Part shown: positions 42,213 through 50,147 of the stretch, piece after piece
How positions within the stretch are numbered: the stretch's first letter is position 1
Layout: each line of letters opens with the position of its first letter
Assembly (NCBI RefSeq): GCF_018613835.1
Contig: NZ_JAGGPM010000018.1
Location: 1-64,000, forward strand
Direction of reading: 5' to 3'
Source: Arthrobacter sp. ISL-5
GTDB lineage: Bacteria; Actinomycetota; Actinomycetes; Actinomycetales; Micrococcaceae
Length of the DNA stretch: 64,000 nt
The notes under the pieces: generated by a model
Told to the model about the DNA's origin: nothing
The model's input: only the letters and a program-made list of their open reading frames with translations
The model's database searches: none
Made by a program: the position numbers and the translations under genes

Positions 42213-44725
42213 TGACCACGCTGGCCAGCCGGTCCGCCCGGACCAAAACCGTTGATTCCCGCCGTCGGCTGGTGGTGATCGGCAACGGCATGGCGGGGGC
42301 GCGCGCCGTCGAGGAGATCCTGGCCCGCGGCGGGGCGGTACAGTACCGGATCACCATGTTCGGTGACGAGCCGTACGGGAACTACAACCGGATCATGCTC
42401 AGCCATGTCCTCTCCGGCGAGGAGGACACCGGCAACATCTTCCTGAACTCACTGGCCTGGTACCGGGACAACGACATCACGCTGCACGCCGGCGTCCGGG
42501 TGGACAAGATCGACCGCTTCGCCAAGCTGGTGTTTTCCGGCGACGGCCGGGCCACCCCCTACGACGTCCTGATCATCGCCACCGGCAGCCGCTCGCACCT
42601 GCCGCCGATGGACGGCATGTACACGCCGGGCGGACGGCTGCTGCCCGGGATTTTCGCCTTCCGCACCATCGACGACACCACCGGCATGGTGTCCTACGCC
42701 CAGCAGGACCACCATCACCGCGCCGTGGTGATCGGCGGCGGGCTGCTGGGGCTGGAAGCCGCGCGGGGGCTGCAAAGCCACGGCATCGACGTCGAGGTGG
42801 TCCACTCCGGCGGGCACCTCATGAACGCGCAGATGGGGCCCGACGGCGGAGCCGTCCTCCGCCGCAGTGTGGAAGCCCTCGGCATCGGGGTCCACACGGG
42901 CAGCCGGACCACGGCCGTCCTGGGCGCGGACAGAGTGCGGGGCGTCAGGCTGCGGGACAAGCCGGACATCGAGTGCGACATGGTGGTGGTGGCCGCCGGA
43001 ATCCGGCCCAACGTGGACGTCGCAGTCACGAGCGGCCTGCCCGTGGAGCGGGCCATCGTGGTGGACGACCAGATGCGGGTGCCCGACGAGGATGAGATCT
43101 ACGCGGTGGGCGAGTGCATCCAGCACCGCGGCGAGGTGTACGGCCTGGTGGCTCCGCTGTGGGAGCAGGCCGCCGTGCTGGCCGACCACGTGACCGGCGC
43201 CAACCCGAAAGCGGCCTACCTGGGTTCCCGGACCGCCACCAAACTCAAGGTGGCCGGCGTCGACGTCGCATCCATGGGGCTGCAAGCCCCGGAACGGGAC
43301 ACCGATGAACACGTGGTGTTTTCGGAGCCGAGCCGCGGCGTCTTCAAGTCCATCGTGATCCGGGACAGCAAGATCGTGGGCGCAACGCTCCTCGGGGACA
43401 GCCGCAAGGTGGCCTACCTGACGCAGGCGTTCGACCGGGGCCTGCCGCTTCCCGACGAGCGCGTCTCGCTGCTGTTCGACATTGGCGGACCGGGCGAGGA
43501 AGCGGGAGTGGCCGAACTGGCCGGCGACGCCCAGGTCTGCAACTGCAACGGCGTCAGCAAGCAGACGCTGGTGGATACGGTGGCCGGCGGCTGCACCACA
43601 CTGGCCGGAGTCATGGATGCCACGCGGGCGGGCAAGGGCTGCGGCTCGTGCAAGCTGCTGGTCCGGCAAGTGGTGGAGTGGGCCGCCGACGGCGCCGTGG
43701 AGGAGGACCCCGCGGCGGCGTACTACGTTCCGGGCGTGCCGCTGGAAAAGGCCGCGCTGATGAAGGCCATCCGCGAGCAGGGGCTGCGGTCCGTGTCCGC
43801 GGTGTTCGCTGCCCTGGCCCCGGGCGGCGCCGAGGACGCGAAGTCGAAGATGGGCCTGGCCTCGCTGCTGAAGATGATGTGGGCCGGCGAGTACATCGAC
43901 GAACGCGACGCGCGGTTCGTCAACGACCGCGTCCACGCCAACATCCAGCGCGACGGCACGTTCTCCGTGGTGCCGCAGATGAAGGGCGGCGTGACGTCGC
44001 CGGAGCAGCTCCGCCGGATCGCCGACGTCGCGGACAAGTACAAGATTCCCATGGTGAAGCTGACCGGCGGGCAGCGGATCGACCTGCTGGGTGTCCCTAA
44101 GGAGGACCTGCCGAAGGTCTGGGCCGACCTCGACATGCCATCCGGCTACGCCTACGGCAAGAGCTTCCGCACGGTGAAGACGTGCGTGGGGCAGGAGTAC
44201 TGCCGCTTCGGCACGGGCGATTCCACCCGGCTGGGGATCGAGATCGAGTCGCGCTTCCAGGGCATCGAATCGCCGGCGAAGCTGAAGCTGGCCGTGTCCG
44301 GCTGCCCGCGGAACTGCGCCGAGTCGCTCGTCAAGGACGTTGGCGTGGTGGCGGTGGACGGCGGCCGCTGGGAGATCTATGTGGGCGGGGCGGCCGGGGC
44401 CCACATCCGGAAGGGCGACCTGCTGGCCACGGTGGACAGCCCCGAGACCGTGAAGCTGCTGGCCGGCCGCTTCATGCAGTACTACCGCGAGCGCGCCAAC
44501 TGGCTGGAACGGACGTACGCGTTCGTGCCGCGGGTGGGGATCGAGCACCTCCGGGCGGTGATTGTGGACGACGCCGAAGGCCTTGGCGCGCAACTGGACG
44601 CCGCCATGCAGGAGTCGGTGGACGCCTACGTTGATCCGTGGACCGAACGCGACGACCCCTTCACCCCCGGCCAGTTCCGCACCTCGCTCCCCCTCGAGGT
44701 CCTCCCCCAGGTGCCGGTCCGATGA
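42212..44725 (+). CDS. nirB: Nitrite reductase [NAD(P)H] large subunit
   Basis: An 837-residue assimilatory nitrite reductase that makes ammonium. Domains in order: NAD/FAD oxidoreductase (1-400, VVIGNGMAGARAVEEI; VVIGGGLLGLEAARGL), Bfd-like [2Fe-2S] site (VCNCNGVSKQTL and GKGCGSC), then the sulfite/nitrite-reductase ferredoxin-like half and sirohaem/[4Fe-4S] half with the four cysteines in TCVGQEYCRFG and SGCPRNCAES. The ATG at 42212 overlaps the upstream stop, and the stop overlaps nirD. Confidence 0.96.
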   Translation: MTTLASRSARTKTVDSRRRLVVIGNGMAGARAVEEILARGGAVQYRITMFGDEPYGNYNRIMLSHVLSGEEDTGNIFLNSLAWYRDNDITLHAGVRVDKIDRFAKLVFSGDGRATPYDVLIIATGSRSHLPPMDGMYTPGGRLLPGIFAFRTIDDTTGMVSYAQQDHHHRAVVIGGGLLGLEAARGLQSHGIDVEVVHSGGHLMNAQMGPDGGAVLRRSVEALGIGVHTGSRTTAVLGADRVRGVRLRDKPDIECDMVVVAAGIRPNVDVAVTSGLPVERAIVVDDQMRVPDEDEIYAVGECIQHRGEVYGLVAPLWEQAAVLADHVTGANPKAAYLGSRTATKLKVAGVDVASMGLQAPERDTDEHVVFSEPSRGVFKSIVIRDSKIVGATLLGDSRKVAYLTQAFDRGLPLPDERVSLLFDIGGPGEEAGVAELAGDAQVCNCNGVSKQTLVDTVAGGCTTLAGVMDATRAGKGCGSCKLLVRQVVEWAADGAVEEDPAAAYYVPGVPLEKAALMKAIREQGLRSVSAVFAALAPGGAEDAKSKMGLASLLKMMWAGEYIDERDARFVNDRVHANIQRDGTFSVVPQMKGGVTSPEQLRRIADVADKYKIPMVKLTGGQRIDLLGVPKEDLPKVWADLDMPSGYAYGKSFRTVKTCVGQEYCRFGTGDSTRLGIEIESRFQGIESPAKLKLAVSGCPRNCAESLVKDVGVVAVDGGRWEIYVGGAAGAHIRKGDLLATVDSPETVKLLAGRFMQYYRERANWLERTYAFVPRVGIEHLRAVIVDDAEGLGAQLDAAMQESVDAYVDPWTERDDPFTPGQFRTSLPLEVLPQVPVR

Positions 44726-45087
44726 GCGCCAGCCCCGACGCCGGGCAGGGCACCGGCCTTTCGAACACCGGGCAGGGCGCCATCCTGCACGTCCTCGGCC
44801 CGCTGGACCAGGTTCCCGTGGGCGAGGGCCGGGCATTTGGCGTGGCGGGCGAGCAGATCGCGGTGTTCCGGCTCCGGGACGGTTCGCTCCGCGCCGTCTC
44901 CGCCGTCTGTCCGCACAAGGGCGGTCCGATCGCCGACGGCACCATCGACCAGGCGGTGGTGATGTGTCCGCTGCACCAGCACGCCTTCGAGCTGGACACT
45001 GGCTGCTCCACCACCGGGGCCGGCCCGCTGCGCAGGTATCCGGTGTTCGCGGACGGTAACCGGAACATCGTCCTGCGGCTCCCCTGA
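44722..45087 (+). CDS. nirD: Nitrite reductase [NAD(P)H] small subunit (Rieske type)
   Basis: A 121-residue NirD with a Rieske-like fold. Unlike many NirD proteins it retains the cluster ligands C-x-H in VCPHKGGPI and C-x-x-H in MCPLHQHAF, so it could bind [2Fe-2S]. The start overlaps the nirB stop (ATGA). A 20-residue Gly-rich N-terminal extension precedes the fold. Confidence 0.93.
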   Translation: MSASPDAGQGTGLSNTGQGAILHVLGPLDQVPVGEGRAFGVAGEQIAVFRLRDGSLRAVSAVCPHKGGPIADGTIDQAVVMCPLHQHAFELDTGCSTTGAGPLRRYPVFADGNRNIVLRLP

Positions 45088-45097
45088 TCCCTTGGGC

Positions 45098-45143
45098 TGG
45101 GGATACCTAGTTGGGCAGGGGATTCTGTGGCAGGGTATCCCCA
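45098..45143. repeat. Inverted repeat with a family-B-like loop
   Basis: TGGGGATACC (45098-45107) pairs with GGTATCCCCA (45134-45143), the latter ending on the A of the next gene's ATG. The loop begins TAGTTGGGC, the same outer end found in the family B palindromes. Either an operator or a degenerate repeat copy. Confidence 0.5.
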
Positions 45144-45538
45144 TGGACTACACCGCAGATCCGCGCGTGGATGCCTACATCGATGCCCTGCCCGAGTGGC
45201 AGCAGGCGGTGTGCCGGGAGGTCCGCGAGCTGGTCCACGCCGCCGATCCCGGGGTAGTGGAAACCATCAAGCGCACGCGCCAGCCCTACTTCGTCCTGGA
45301 GGGCAACGTCTGCGCGCTCCTCGCCGCCAAGGACCACGTGAACGTCTTCCTGTACGACGGCGGGCTGACGCCGGATCCGGAGCACCTCATCACCGGCGGG
45401 CATGAGAACAAGACGGGGCGCACCGTGGCCTTCTACGAAGGCGAGTCGATTAACGCCCCGGCCCTGACCGACATGTTCAGGTCCATCATTACCAACAACC
45501 GCGCCGGCGGCTGGCGCAGGATCAAGAAGGACCAGTAG
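45143..45538 (+). CDS. DUF1801 domain protein
   Basis: A 131-residue YdhG/DUF1801 protein: VDAYIDALPEWQQAVCREVRELV..., ETIKRTRQPYFVLEGNVCALLAAKDHVNVFLYDG and a terminal basic segment. The fold is known but the function is not. No ribosome site precedes the ATG; an inverted repeat ends exactly there. The next gene begins two bases after its stop. Confidence 0.82.
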   Translation: MDYTADPRVDAYIDALPEWQQAVCREVRELVHAADPGVVETIKRTRQPYFVLEGNVCALLAAKDHVNVFLYDGGLTPDPEHLITGGHENKTGRTVAFYEGESINAPALTDMFRSIITNNRAGGWRRIKKDQ

Positions 45539-45540
45539 CC

Positions 45541-46299
45541 ATGGCCGACCACCAGCACTCGCGCGCCAACAACGGCGAAACCAGTCACGCCGAAGCAGGG
45601 CACGACGGCGCCGGTCACCATGGTGGGAACGGCGGCGACGGCGCCGCGCGGCTTTGGGACGACATGTACCGCAGCCGCCCGCGCGTCTGGAGCGGCCGGC
45701 CCAACCCGCAGCTCGTGGCGGAAGCCGGCGGCCTCGCCCCCGGAACTGCACTCGATCTCGGCTGCGGCGAAGGCGCGGACGCCCTGTGGCTCGCCGAGCA
45801 TGGCTGGACGGTAACCGCCGTGGATGTGTCCGCCGTCGCGCTTGAACGGGCTGCCGCCCATACGGCGGAAACCGGGTTCGGCCACCGCGTCACCTGGCTG
45901 CAGCGGGACCTGGAAACGTGGGCGCCCGAGGAGCGGTTTGACCTCGTCTCCGCGCAGTTCCTGCACTCCACGGAGATGCCCTGGCAGCGGTCACACCGGA
46001 TTGCGGCCGACGCCGTCCGGCCGGGCGGGACGCTGCTCGTGGTGGGGCACCACCCGGACGGGCTGCCGCCGTGGGCGAGCCATGCCGCCGGCAGCCACGA
46101 CGCCGGCAGCCACGCGGGGTCCGCGAGGTACTTCACAGCCGAGCAGCTCGTGGCCGAACTCGGCATCGCCCCGCCGGAGTGGAGCGTGGAGGTGGCGGAA
46201 AGCCGGGAACGGGAAGCCACCGGCCCCGACGGGCAGATGGCCATCCTGGCCGACGCCGTCCTCCGCGCCACCCGGCTGAAGGCAGCGGACATCCCCTAA
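45541..46299 (+). CDS. Class I SAM-dependent methyltransferase
   Basis: A 252-residue methyltransferase with an N-terminal His-rich stretch (about residues 1-33). The SAM site is ALDLGCGEGADALWLAEHGW, followed by VDVSAVALERA. A short repeat AAGSHDAGSHAGS occurs near residue 180. The group resembles TehB/thiopurine-type methyltransferases; substrate unknown. Tightly linked to the DUF1801 gene. Confidence 0.87.
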   Translation: MADHQHSRANNGETSHAEAGHDGAGHHGGNGGDGAARLWDDMYRSRPRVWSGRPNPQLVAEAGGLAPGTALDLGCGEGADALWLAEHGWTVTAVDVSAVALERAAAHTAETGFGHRVTWLQRDLETWAPEERFDLVSAQFLHSTEMPWQRSHRIAADAVRPGGTLLVVGHHPDGLPPWASHAAGSHDAGSHAGSARYFTAEQLVAELGIAPPEWSVEVAESREREATGPDGQMAILADAVLRATRLKAADIP

Positions 46300-46324
46300 A
46301 TGCCAACGCGAGGAGCGTGGACCC

Positions 46325-46921
46325 ATGGCCAGATTGGTTGCTGAAATGACGATGTCCCTGGACGGCTTCATTGCCCTCCCGGACGACTCCGTGAACGGCC
46401 TCTTCGACTGGTACAGCAACGGGCCGGTGGACATTCCCACCGCGCGGTCGGACATGACCTGGCACGTCACGGAGGCGAGCGCCGAGCACCTGCGCCGCAC
46501 CATGTCCACGGCGGGCGCTCTGCTGGTGGGCCGGCGGATCTTCGACATCACCCACGGCTGGGACGGGCAGCACCCCATCGACTGCCCCATCGTGGTGCTC
46601 AGCCACTCCGTTCCGGACGGCTGGCCCCGCGACGGGGTCCCCTACACGTTCGTCACCACTGGGTTCGCGGATGCGGTCAAGGCCGCAACGGCACTTGCCG
46701 GCGACAAGGATGTGGGCCTGGCCGGACCCGACGTCATCCGGCAGGCTATCGACGCGGGCCTCGTGGAGGAGATCCGGGTCAATCTGGCCCCGTGGCTGCT
46801 CGGCGAGGGCATCCGTTTTTTCGACCATCTCGCCGCCGCGCCGGTGAAACTCGAGCAGACCCGGGTGATCCAGGGCGATGCCGTCACCCACCTCTACTAC
46901 AAGGTTCTGCCGCGCCTCTAA
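46325..46921 (+). CDS. RibD C-terminal / dihydrofolate-reductase-like protein
   Basis: A 198-residue protein of the RibD_C family: LVAEMTMSLDGFIALPDDSV at the start, LLVGRRIFDITHGW, then DVGLAGPDVIRQAIDAGLVEEIRVNLAPWLLGEGIRFF. These are NADPH-dependent reductases of unknown substrate, common beside regulators. GGAG precedes the ATG. Convergent with the MFS gene, 13 bases apart. Confidence 0.9.
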   Translation: MARLVAEMTMSLDGFIALPDDSVNGLFDWYSNGPVDIPTARSDMTWHVTEASAEHLRRTMSTAGALLVGRRIFDITHGWDGQHPIDCPIVVLSHSVPDGWPRDGVPYTFVTTGFADAVKAATALAGDKDVGLAGPDVIRQAIDAGLVEEIRVNLAPWLLGEGIRFFDHLAAAPVKLEQTRVIQGDAVTHLYYKVLPRL

Positions 46922-46934
46922 GAAGAACTCCGTA

Positions 46935-48317
46935 CTAGTCGGCAACCCGCGGCGCGATGGCGACCGCGGCTGCGGCGATCACCGCCGTCAGTGCGAAGAC
47001 CCCGGCGAAGGAAGCCGCCGTCGTCGTCAGCGCGGTGAACACGATGCCGGTGGCCGCGAGCGCGAGGGCCCCGCCGAGGGAATCGGAAATGGACATCGCC
47101 GAGCTGTTGAAGCCTTCCGTGTCCGGTGTGGAGAGCGCGAGTGTCATGACGCTCAGCCGCGGGTACATCAGTCCCATGCCGCCGCCGGCAAGAATCCAGC
47201 CGAAAATCGCGACGGCGGCGGGCCAGCCGAAGGCGGTGGTCACCAGGGCGAGGACGATCGCGGCCAGCACCAGCAGCGAGCCGATCCGCACCGCGACGGG
47301 GCTGCCCAGCCGCCCGCCCAGGCGCCCCTGGATCCCGGAGGCCGCGGCCCAGGCGAGCGCGCCGCCGGTCAGGGTGAGGCCGGCGAACGTGGGCGAGAAG
47401 GCGTAGCGCTCCACGAGCAGGTAGGGAAGGTGGACCTCAGCGCCGAAGAACGCGGCGGACGCGAGTCCGCGGGTGAGGATCACGCTGGGCAGCCCGCGGC
47501 GGGCGGTCAGGGTGCCTCGCGGCACCAGCGGCCTGACCGCCAGCAATGCAACCACGACGGCGGCCCCCGCCACGAGCGGGCCGGCCACCGGCACCCCGGA
47601 GGACAGGTTCAGGCCCAGCACGGCCAGCGCGGCGAGCGCAGCCCAGGCCAGCCGCCCGAGGGCCCACGGCGCCGGCTGGTCCTCGGGGCCGGACCGGACC
47701 CTCCGCAGCGCCGGGACCAGCATGGCCAGCGCCGGCACCACGAGCACCACGACGCCGAGGAACACCCAGTGCCAGCTGGCCAGCTGCGCCACGAGCCCGG
47801 CGGCGAAGGGACCCACGAGGGACGGGATGACCCAGGCGGCGGAGAACGCGGCGAAGATTTTGGCGTGCAGGACGGCCGGGTAGGCGCGGGCCACCACCAC
47901 GTACAGGGCCACGGTCATCGCGCCGCCGCCCAGGCCCTGGACCAGGCGGCCCGCCACCAGGGCGGGCATGCTTCCGGCCGTGCCCGCAATCAGCAGGCCC
48001 AGCGCAAAGACGGCAACGGAGACGTACAGCGGCGCCACGGGGCCGCGGCGGTCGGACCAGTTCCCGGCGCCCACCATGCCGATCACGCCGGTGGCCAGCG
48101 GACCCGCGAAGGCGAGCGCATAGAGTCCGGCGCCGTCGAGCTCGCGGCTCACGATCGGCATGATGGTGGTCACGGCGAGGGATTCGAAGGCTGCCAGGAA
48201 CACCAGGGCGCACGCGCCAACGGTCACCAGGAGATAGGGGCGCTGGAGGATCCCGGCGGCTGGCGGGGCGGGGAGCGGCGGGGCGGATTCGTGCACGGCG
48301 GCCTGATCGGTAGTCAT
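46935..48317 (-). CDS. MFS drug-efflux transporter under SoxR control
   Basis: A 460-residue major facilitator with some twelve to fourteen helices. It resembles the EmrB/QacA group: GRLVQGLGGGAMTVALYVVVARAYP and the early DRRGPVAPLY loop. SoxR in actinobacteria usually controls export of redox-active compounds, which fits. The promoter has a 19-base spacer filled by a SoxR box, and its -10 lies seven bases before the ATG, so the mRNA should be leaderless. Confidence 0.88.
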   Translation of the reverse strand: MTTDQAAVHESAPPLPAPPAAGILQRPYLLVTVGACALVFLAAFESLAVTTIMPIVSRELDGAGLYALAFAGPLATGVIGMVGAGNWSDRRGPVAPLYVSVAVFALGLLIAGTAGSMPALVAGRLVQGLGGGAMTVALYVVVARAYPAVLHAKIFAAFSAAWVIPSLVGPFAAGLVAQLASWHWVFLGVVVLVVPALAMLVPALRRVRSGPEDQPAPWALGRLAWAALAALAVLGLNLSSGVPVAGPLVAGAAVVVALLAVRPLVPRGTLTARRGLPSVILTRGLASAAFFGAEVHLPYLLVERYAFSPTFAGLTLTGGALAWAAASGIQGRLGGRLGSPVAVRIGSLLVLAAIVLALVTTAFGWPAAVAIFGWILAGGGMGLMYPRLSVMTLALSTPDTEGFNSSAMSISDSLGGALALAATGIVFTALTTTAASFAGVFALTAVIAAAAVAIAPRVAD

Positions 48318-48324
48318 GGACGCA

Positions 48325-48355
48325 ACCGTAAAACCTCAACTAAGGTTGAGGTCAA
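48325..48355 (-). promoter_or_regulatory. SoxR-controlled promoter with soxbox
   Basis: On the minus strand TTGACC (48355-48350) and TACGGT (48330-48325) are 19 bases apart, the long spacer of MerR-type promoters. The palindrome CCTCAACTAAGGTTGAGG (48334-48351) overlaps the spacer and matches the SoxR box. The -10 is seven bases from the transporter ATG. Confidence 0.85.
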
Positions 48356-48456
48356 GCTGCGCCTCCAAGAGGGGCGGGCGGTCATGGGGGTCTAGGCGGG
48401 CGGTCATGGGCGGGCGACGGTGCCGGCCGGCGCCGTTCTGGAGCTAGGGGGACAGC

Positions 48457-48921
48457 ATGCCACACCAAACTGCCGGGACGCACGCGCTGAGCATTGGCGA
48501 GCTGTCGCAGCGGAGCGGCGTGGCGCCGTCGGCCCTTCATTTCTACGAACGCAACGGGCTCATCACGTCGGAACGGACCTTGGGCAACCAGCGCCGCTAC
48601 GGCCGGGACATGCTGCGCCGGGTGGCGTTCATCCGCGTCTCGCAGCGCGTGGGAATTCCGCTCAAGGACATCCGCACGGCGCTGGATTCGCTGCCGGAGG
48701 GCCGCACGCCCACGAAGCGCGACTGGTCCAGGCTCTCCCGGCTGTGGCGCTCGGAACTGGACGCCCGCATCGAGGCCCTGCACCACCTGCGCGAGGACCT
48801 GGACGGATGCATCGGCTGCGGCTGCCTAAGCCTGAAGGCCTGCCGGCTGCAGAATCCGTCCGATGAACTCGGGGCCGGCGGTTCCGGCCCCGTCCGCTGG
48901 GAACCCGCCCCCGGCGCGTAG
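48457..48921 (+). CDS. soxR: Redox-sensitive regulator SoxR
   Basis: A 154-residue MerR-family activator. HTH LSIGELSQRSGVAPSALHFYERNGLI, dimer helix, and the [2Fe-2S] motif CIGCGCLSLKAC near residue 115 define SoxR. Oxidation of the cluster by redox-cycling agents switches the protein on. GGGGGA precedes the ATG. It is divergent from the MFS gene whose promoter contains its box. The C-terminus is followed by a family B palindrome. Confidence 0.95.
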   Translation: MPHQTAGTHALSIGELSQRSGVAPSALHFYERNGLITSERTLGNQRRYGRDMLRRVAFIRVSQRVGIPLKDIRTALDSLPEGRTPTKRDWSRLSRLWRSELDARIEALHHLREDLDGCIGCGCLSLKACRLQNPSDELGAGGSGPVRWEPAPGA

Positions 48922-48935
48922 GCCCGCGTCCCGCC

Positions 48936-49001
48936 CCCAACTGGGTAGCAGCTGACGCGATTCCCAGCGCTGAGAAGCGCGTCAGCTGTTACCTAGTTGG
49001 G
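48936..49001. repeat. Palindromic intergenic element, family B, copy 1
   Basis: Arms 48936-48959 and 48978-49001 (24 bases each) pair with two mismatches; the outer part starts CCCAACTGGGTAGCAG. The same outer part occurs in copy 2 at 52768. The right arm encodes the last residues of the convergent Lrp-type gene. Confidence 0.85.
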
Positions 49002-50025
49002 CGGACCCGGCGGGAACGACGACGGCGCCACTCGCCGTCGAGTCCGGGTTCAGCATCCAGCCCACGCGCTTGACGGTGGTCAGCATGACGACGCTTTCGA
49101 CCAGTTCAATGCCGGGGACCTTCTGCTGCAGGGCAAGTTCGGCATCCATGACGTCGGCCAGGGACTGGAGCCACATGATGATCACGAAATTCGTGGGCCC
49201 CGTGGTCGAGGCGCTGAGCCGCACGTTCCGGATGGTCCGGAGGGCGGCCGCCGCGGCTTCGTGCTGACCGGCCGGGACGTTGACGAACCACTGGCAGGTC
49301 ACGGGAAAGGACGAGTATCTTTGCGCAATCTCGCACCGCAGGGACAGGATCCCGCTGGCCAGCACCCGGTTCAGCTGCCGCTGGACCGTTGCCGGGTTGC
49401 GGCCGAGCGCGCGTGCGATGTCGGCCGCCGTCGCACGCCCGTCCTTGGCAAGGAAGGGCAGGAGGGCCAGATGGGTCGCGGGCAGCGGCGCCTGCGCGGC
49501 GTCGGGACGTTCGGGGTCCGCCGCCCCGAGTCTCGCCAATGCCCTGAAGGATGCCTGCTGCGCACGGCTGAGCACGTTCAGCCGCCAGGAATCACCGCCG
49601 GCGTGCAGCCGTGTGCACAGTGAAGTCTGGTACTTGAGGAGCCCGTCAATGTCCTTCAGCCGCGAGACCACGTTGGTGCTGAACTCCTCCAGCGATCCGG
49701 TAATGACGGTCAGCATGAGGTCCCGGTGGCTCGCGGCCTCTTCAACCGTGACGATCTCCGGCATCGCGGCGAGCCGGGCCGTGACGTCGTCCCTGCGGTT
49801 CATCTCGCAGTCCACGGCCACGAACGCGAGGCACATCTGCTTCGGGTCGCCGATCAGGTGCGCCGTGATCCAGGACGCTCCGCCCGCCCGCAGCCGCTCC
49901 CACCGGGCCGCGAGCGTGGTGGCATGGACGCCAAGGATCTCGGCGGCGTCGGCCCAGCTCACCCGCGGTGCGATTTGCAGGGCATGGATGAGCGCCAGAT
50001 CTTCCTCACTGAGTTCCAAGATCAT
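48982..50025 (-). CDS. Lrp/AsnC-type regulator with two HTH domains
   Basis: A 347-residue fused double Lrp protein: HTH 1 (WADAAEILGVHATTLAARWERL), RAM-like domain, HTH 2 (TAADIARALGRNPATVQRQLNRV) and a second RAM domain (PTNFVIIMWLQSLADV). It is divergent from the amidohydrolase and MHS genes and so likely regulates them in response to an amino acid or related ligand. Start taken at ATG 50025; ATG 50067 is an alternative. The final SAQLGNS is encoded by a palindromic repeat. Confidence 0.87.
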   Translation of the reverse strand: MILELSEEDLALIHALQIAPRVSWADAAEILGVHATTLAARWERLRAGGASWITAHLIGDPKQMCLAFVAVDCEMNRRDDVTARLAAMPEIVTVEEAASHRDLMLTVITGSLEEFSTNVVSRLKDIDGLLKYQTSLCTRLHAGGDSWRLNVLSRAQQASFRALARLGAADPERPDAAQAPLPATHLALLPFLAKDGRATAADIARALGRNPATVQRQLNRVLASGILSLRCEIAQRYSSFPVTCQWFVNVPAGQHEAAAAALRTIRNVRLSASTTGPTNFVIIMWLQSLADVMDAELALQQKVPGIELVESVVMLTTVKRVGWMLNPDSTASGAVVVPAGSAQLGNS

Positions 50026-50147
50026 CTCCGTTGCGTGAATCCTGCGGATTTGCCTACTGCAGTGCATTTTTCCAGCACTTTACCGGACTGTGAAGTAGGC
50101 CACTTCAGAATAGACCCACAACGCCGAACCACAGACGAGGAGTACAC

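Noticed and set aside
42449..44836. 795-codon open frame on the minus strand
   Set aside because: Antisense shadow of nirB with low-complexity His/Gly-rich translation; nirB is complete with all motifs.
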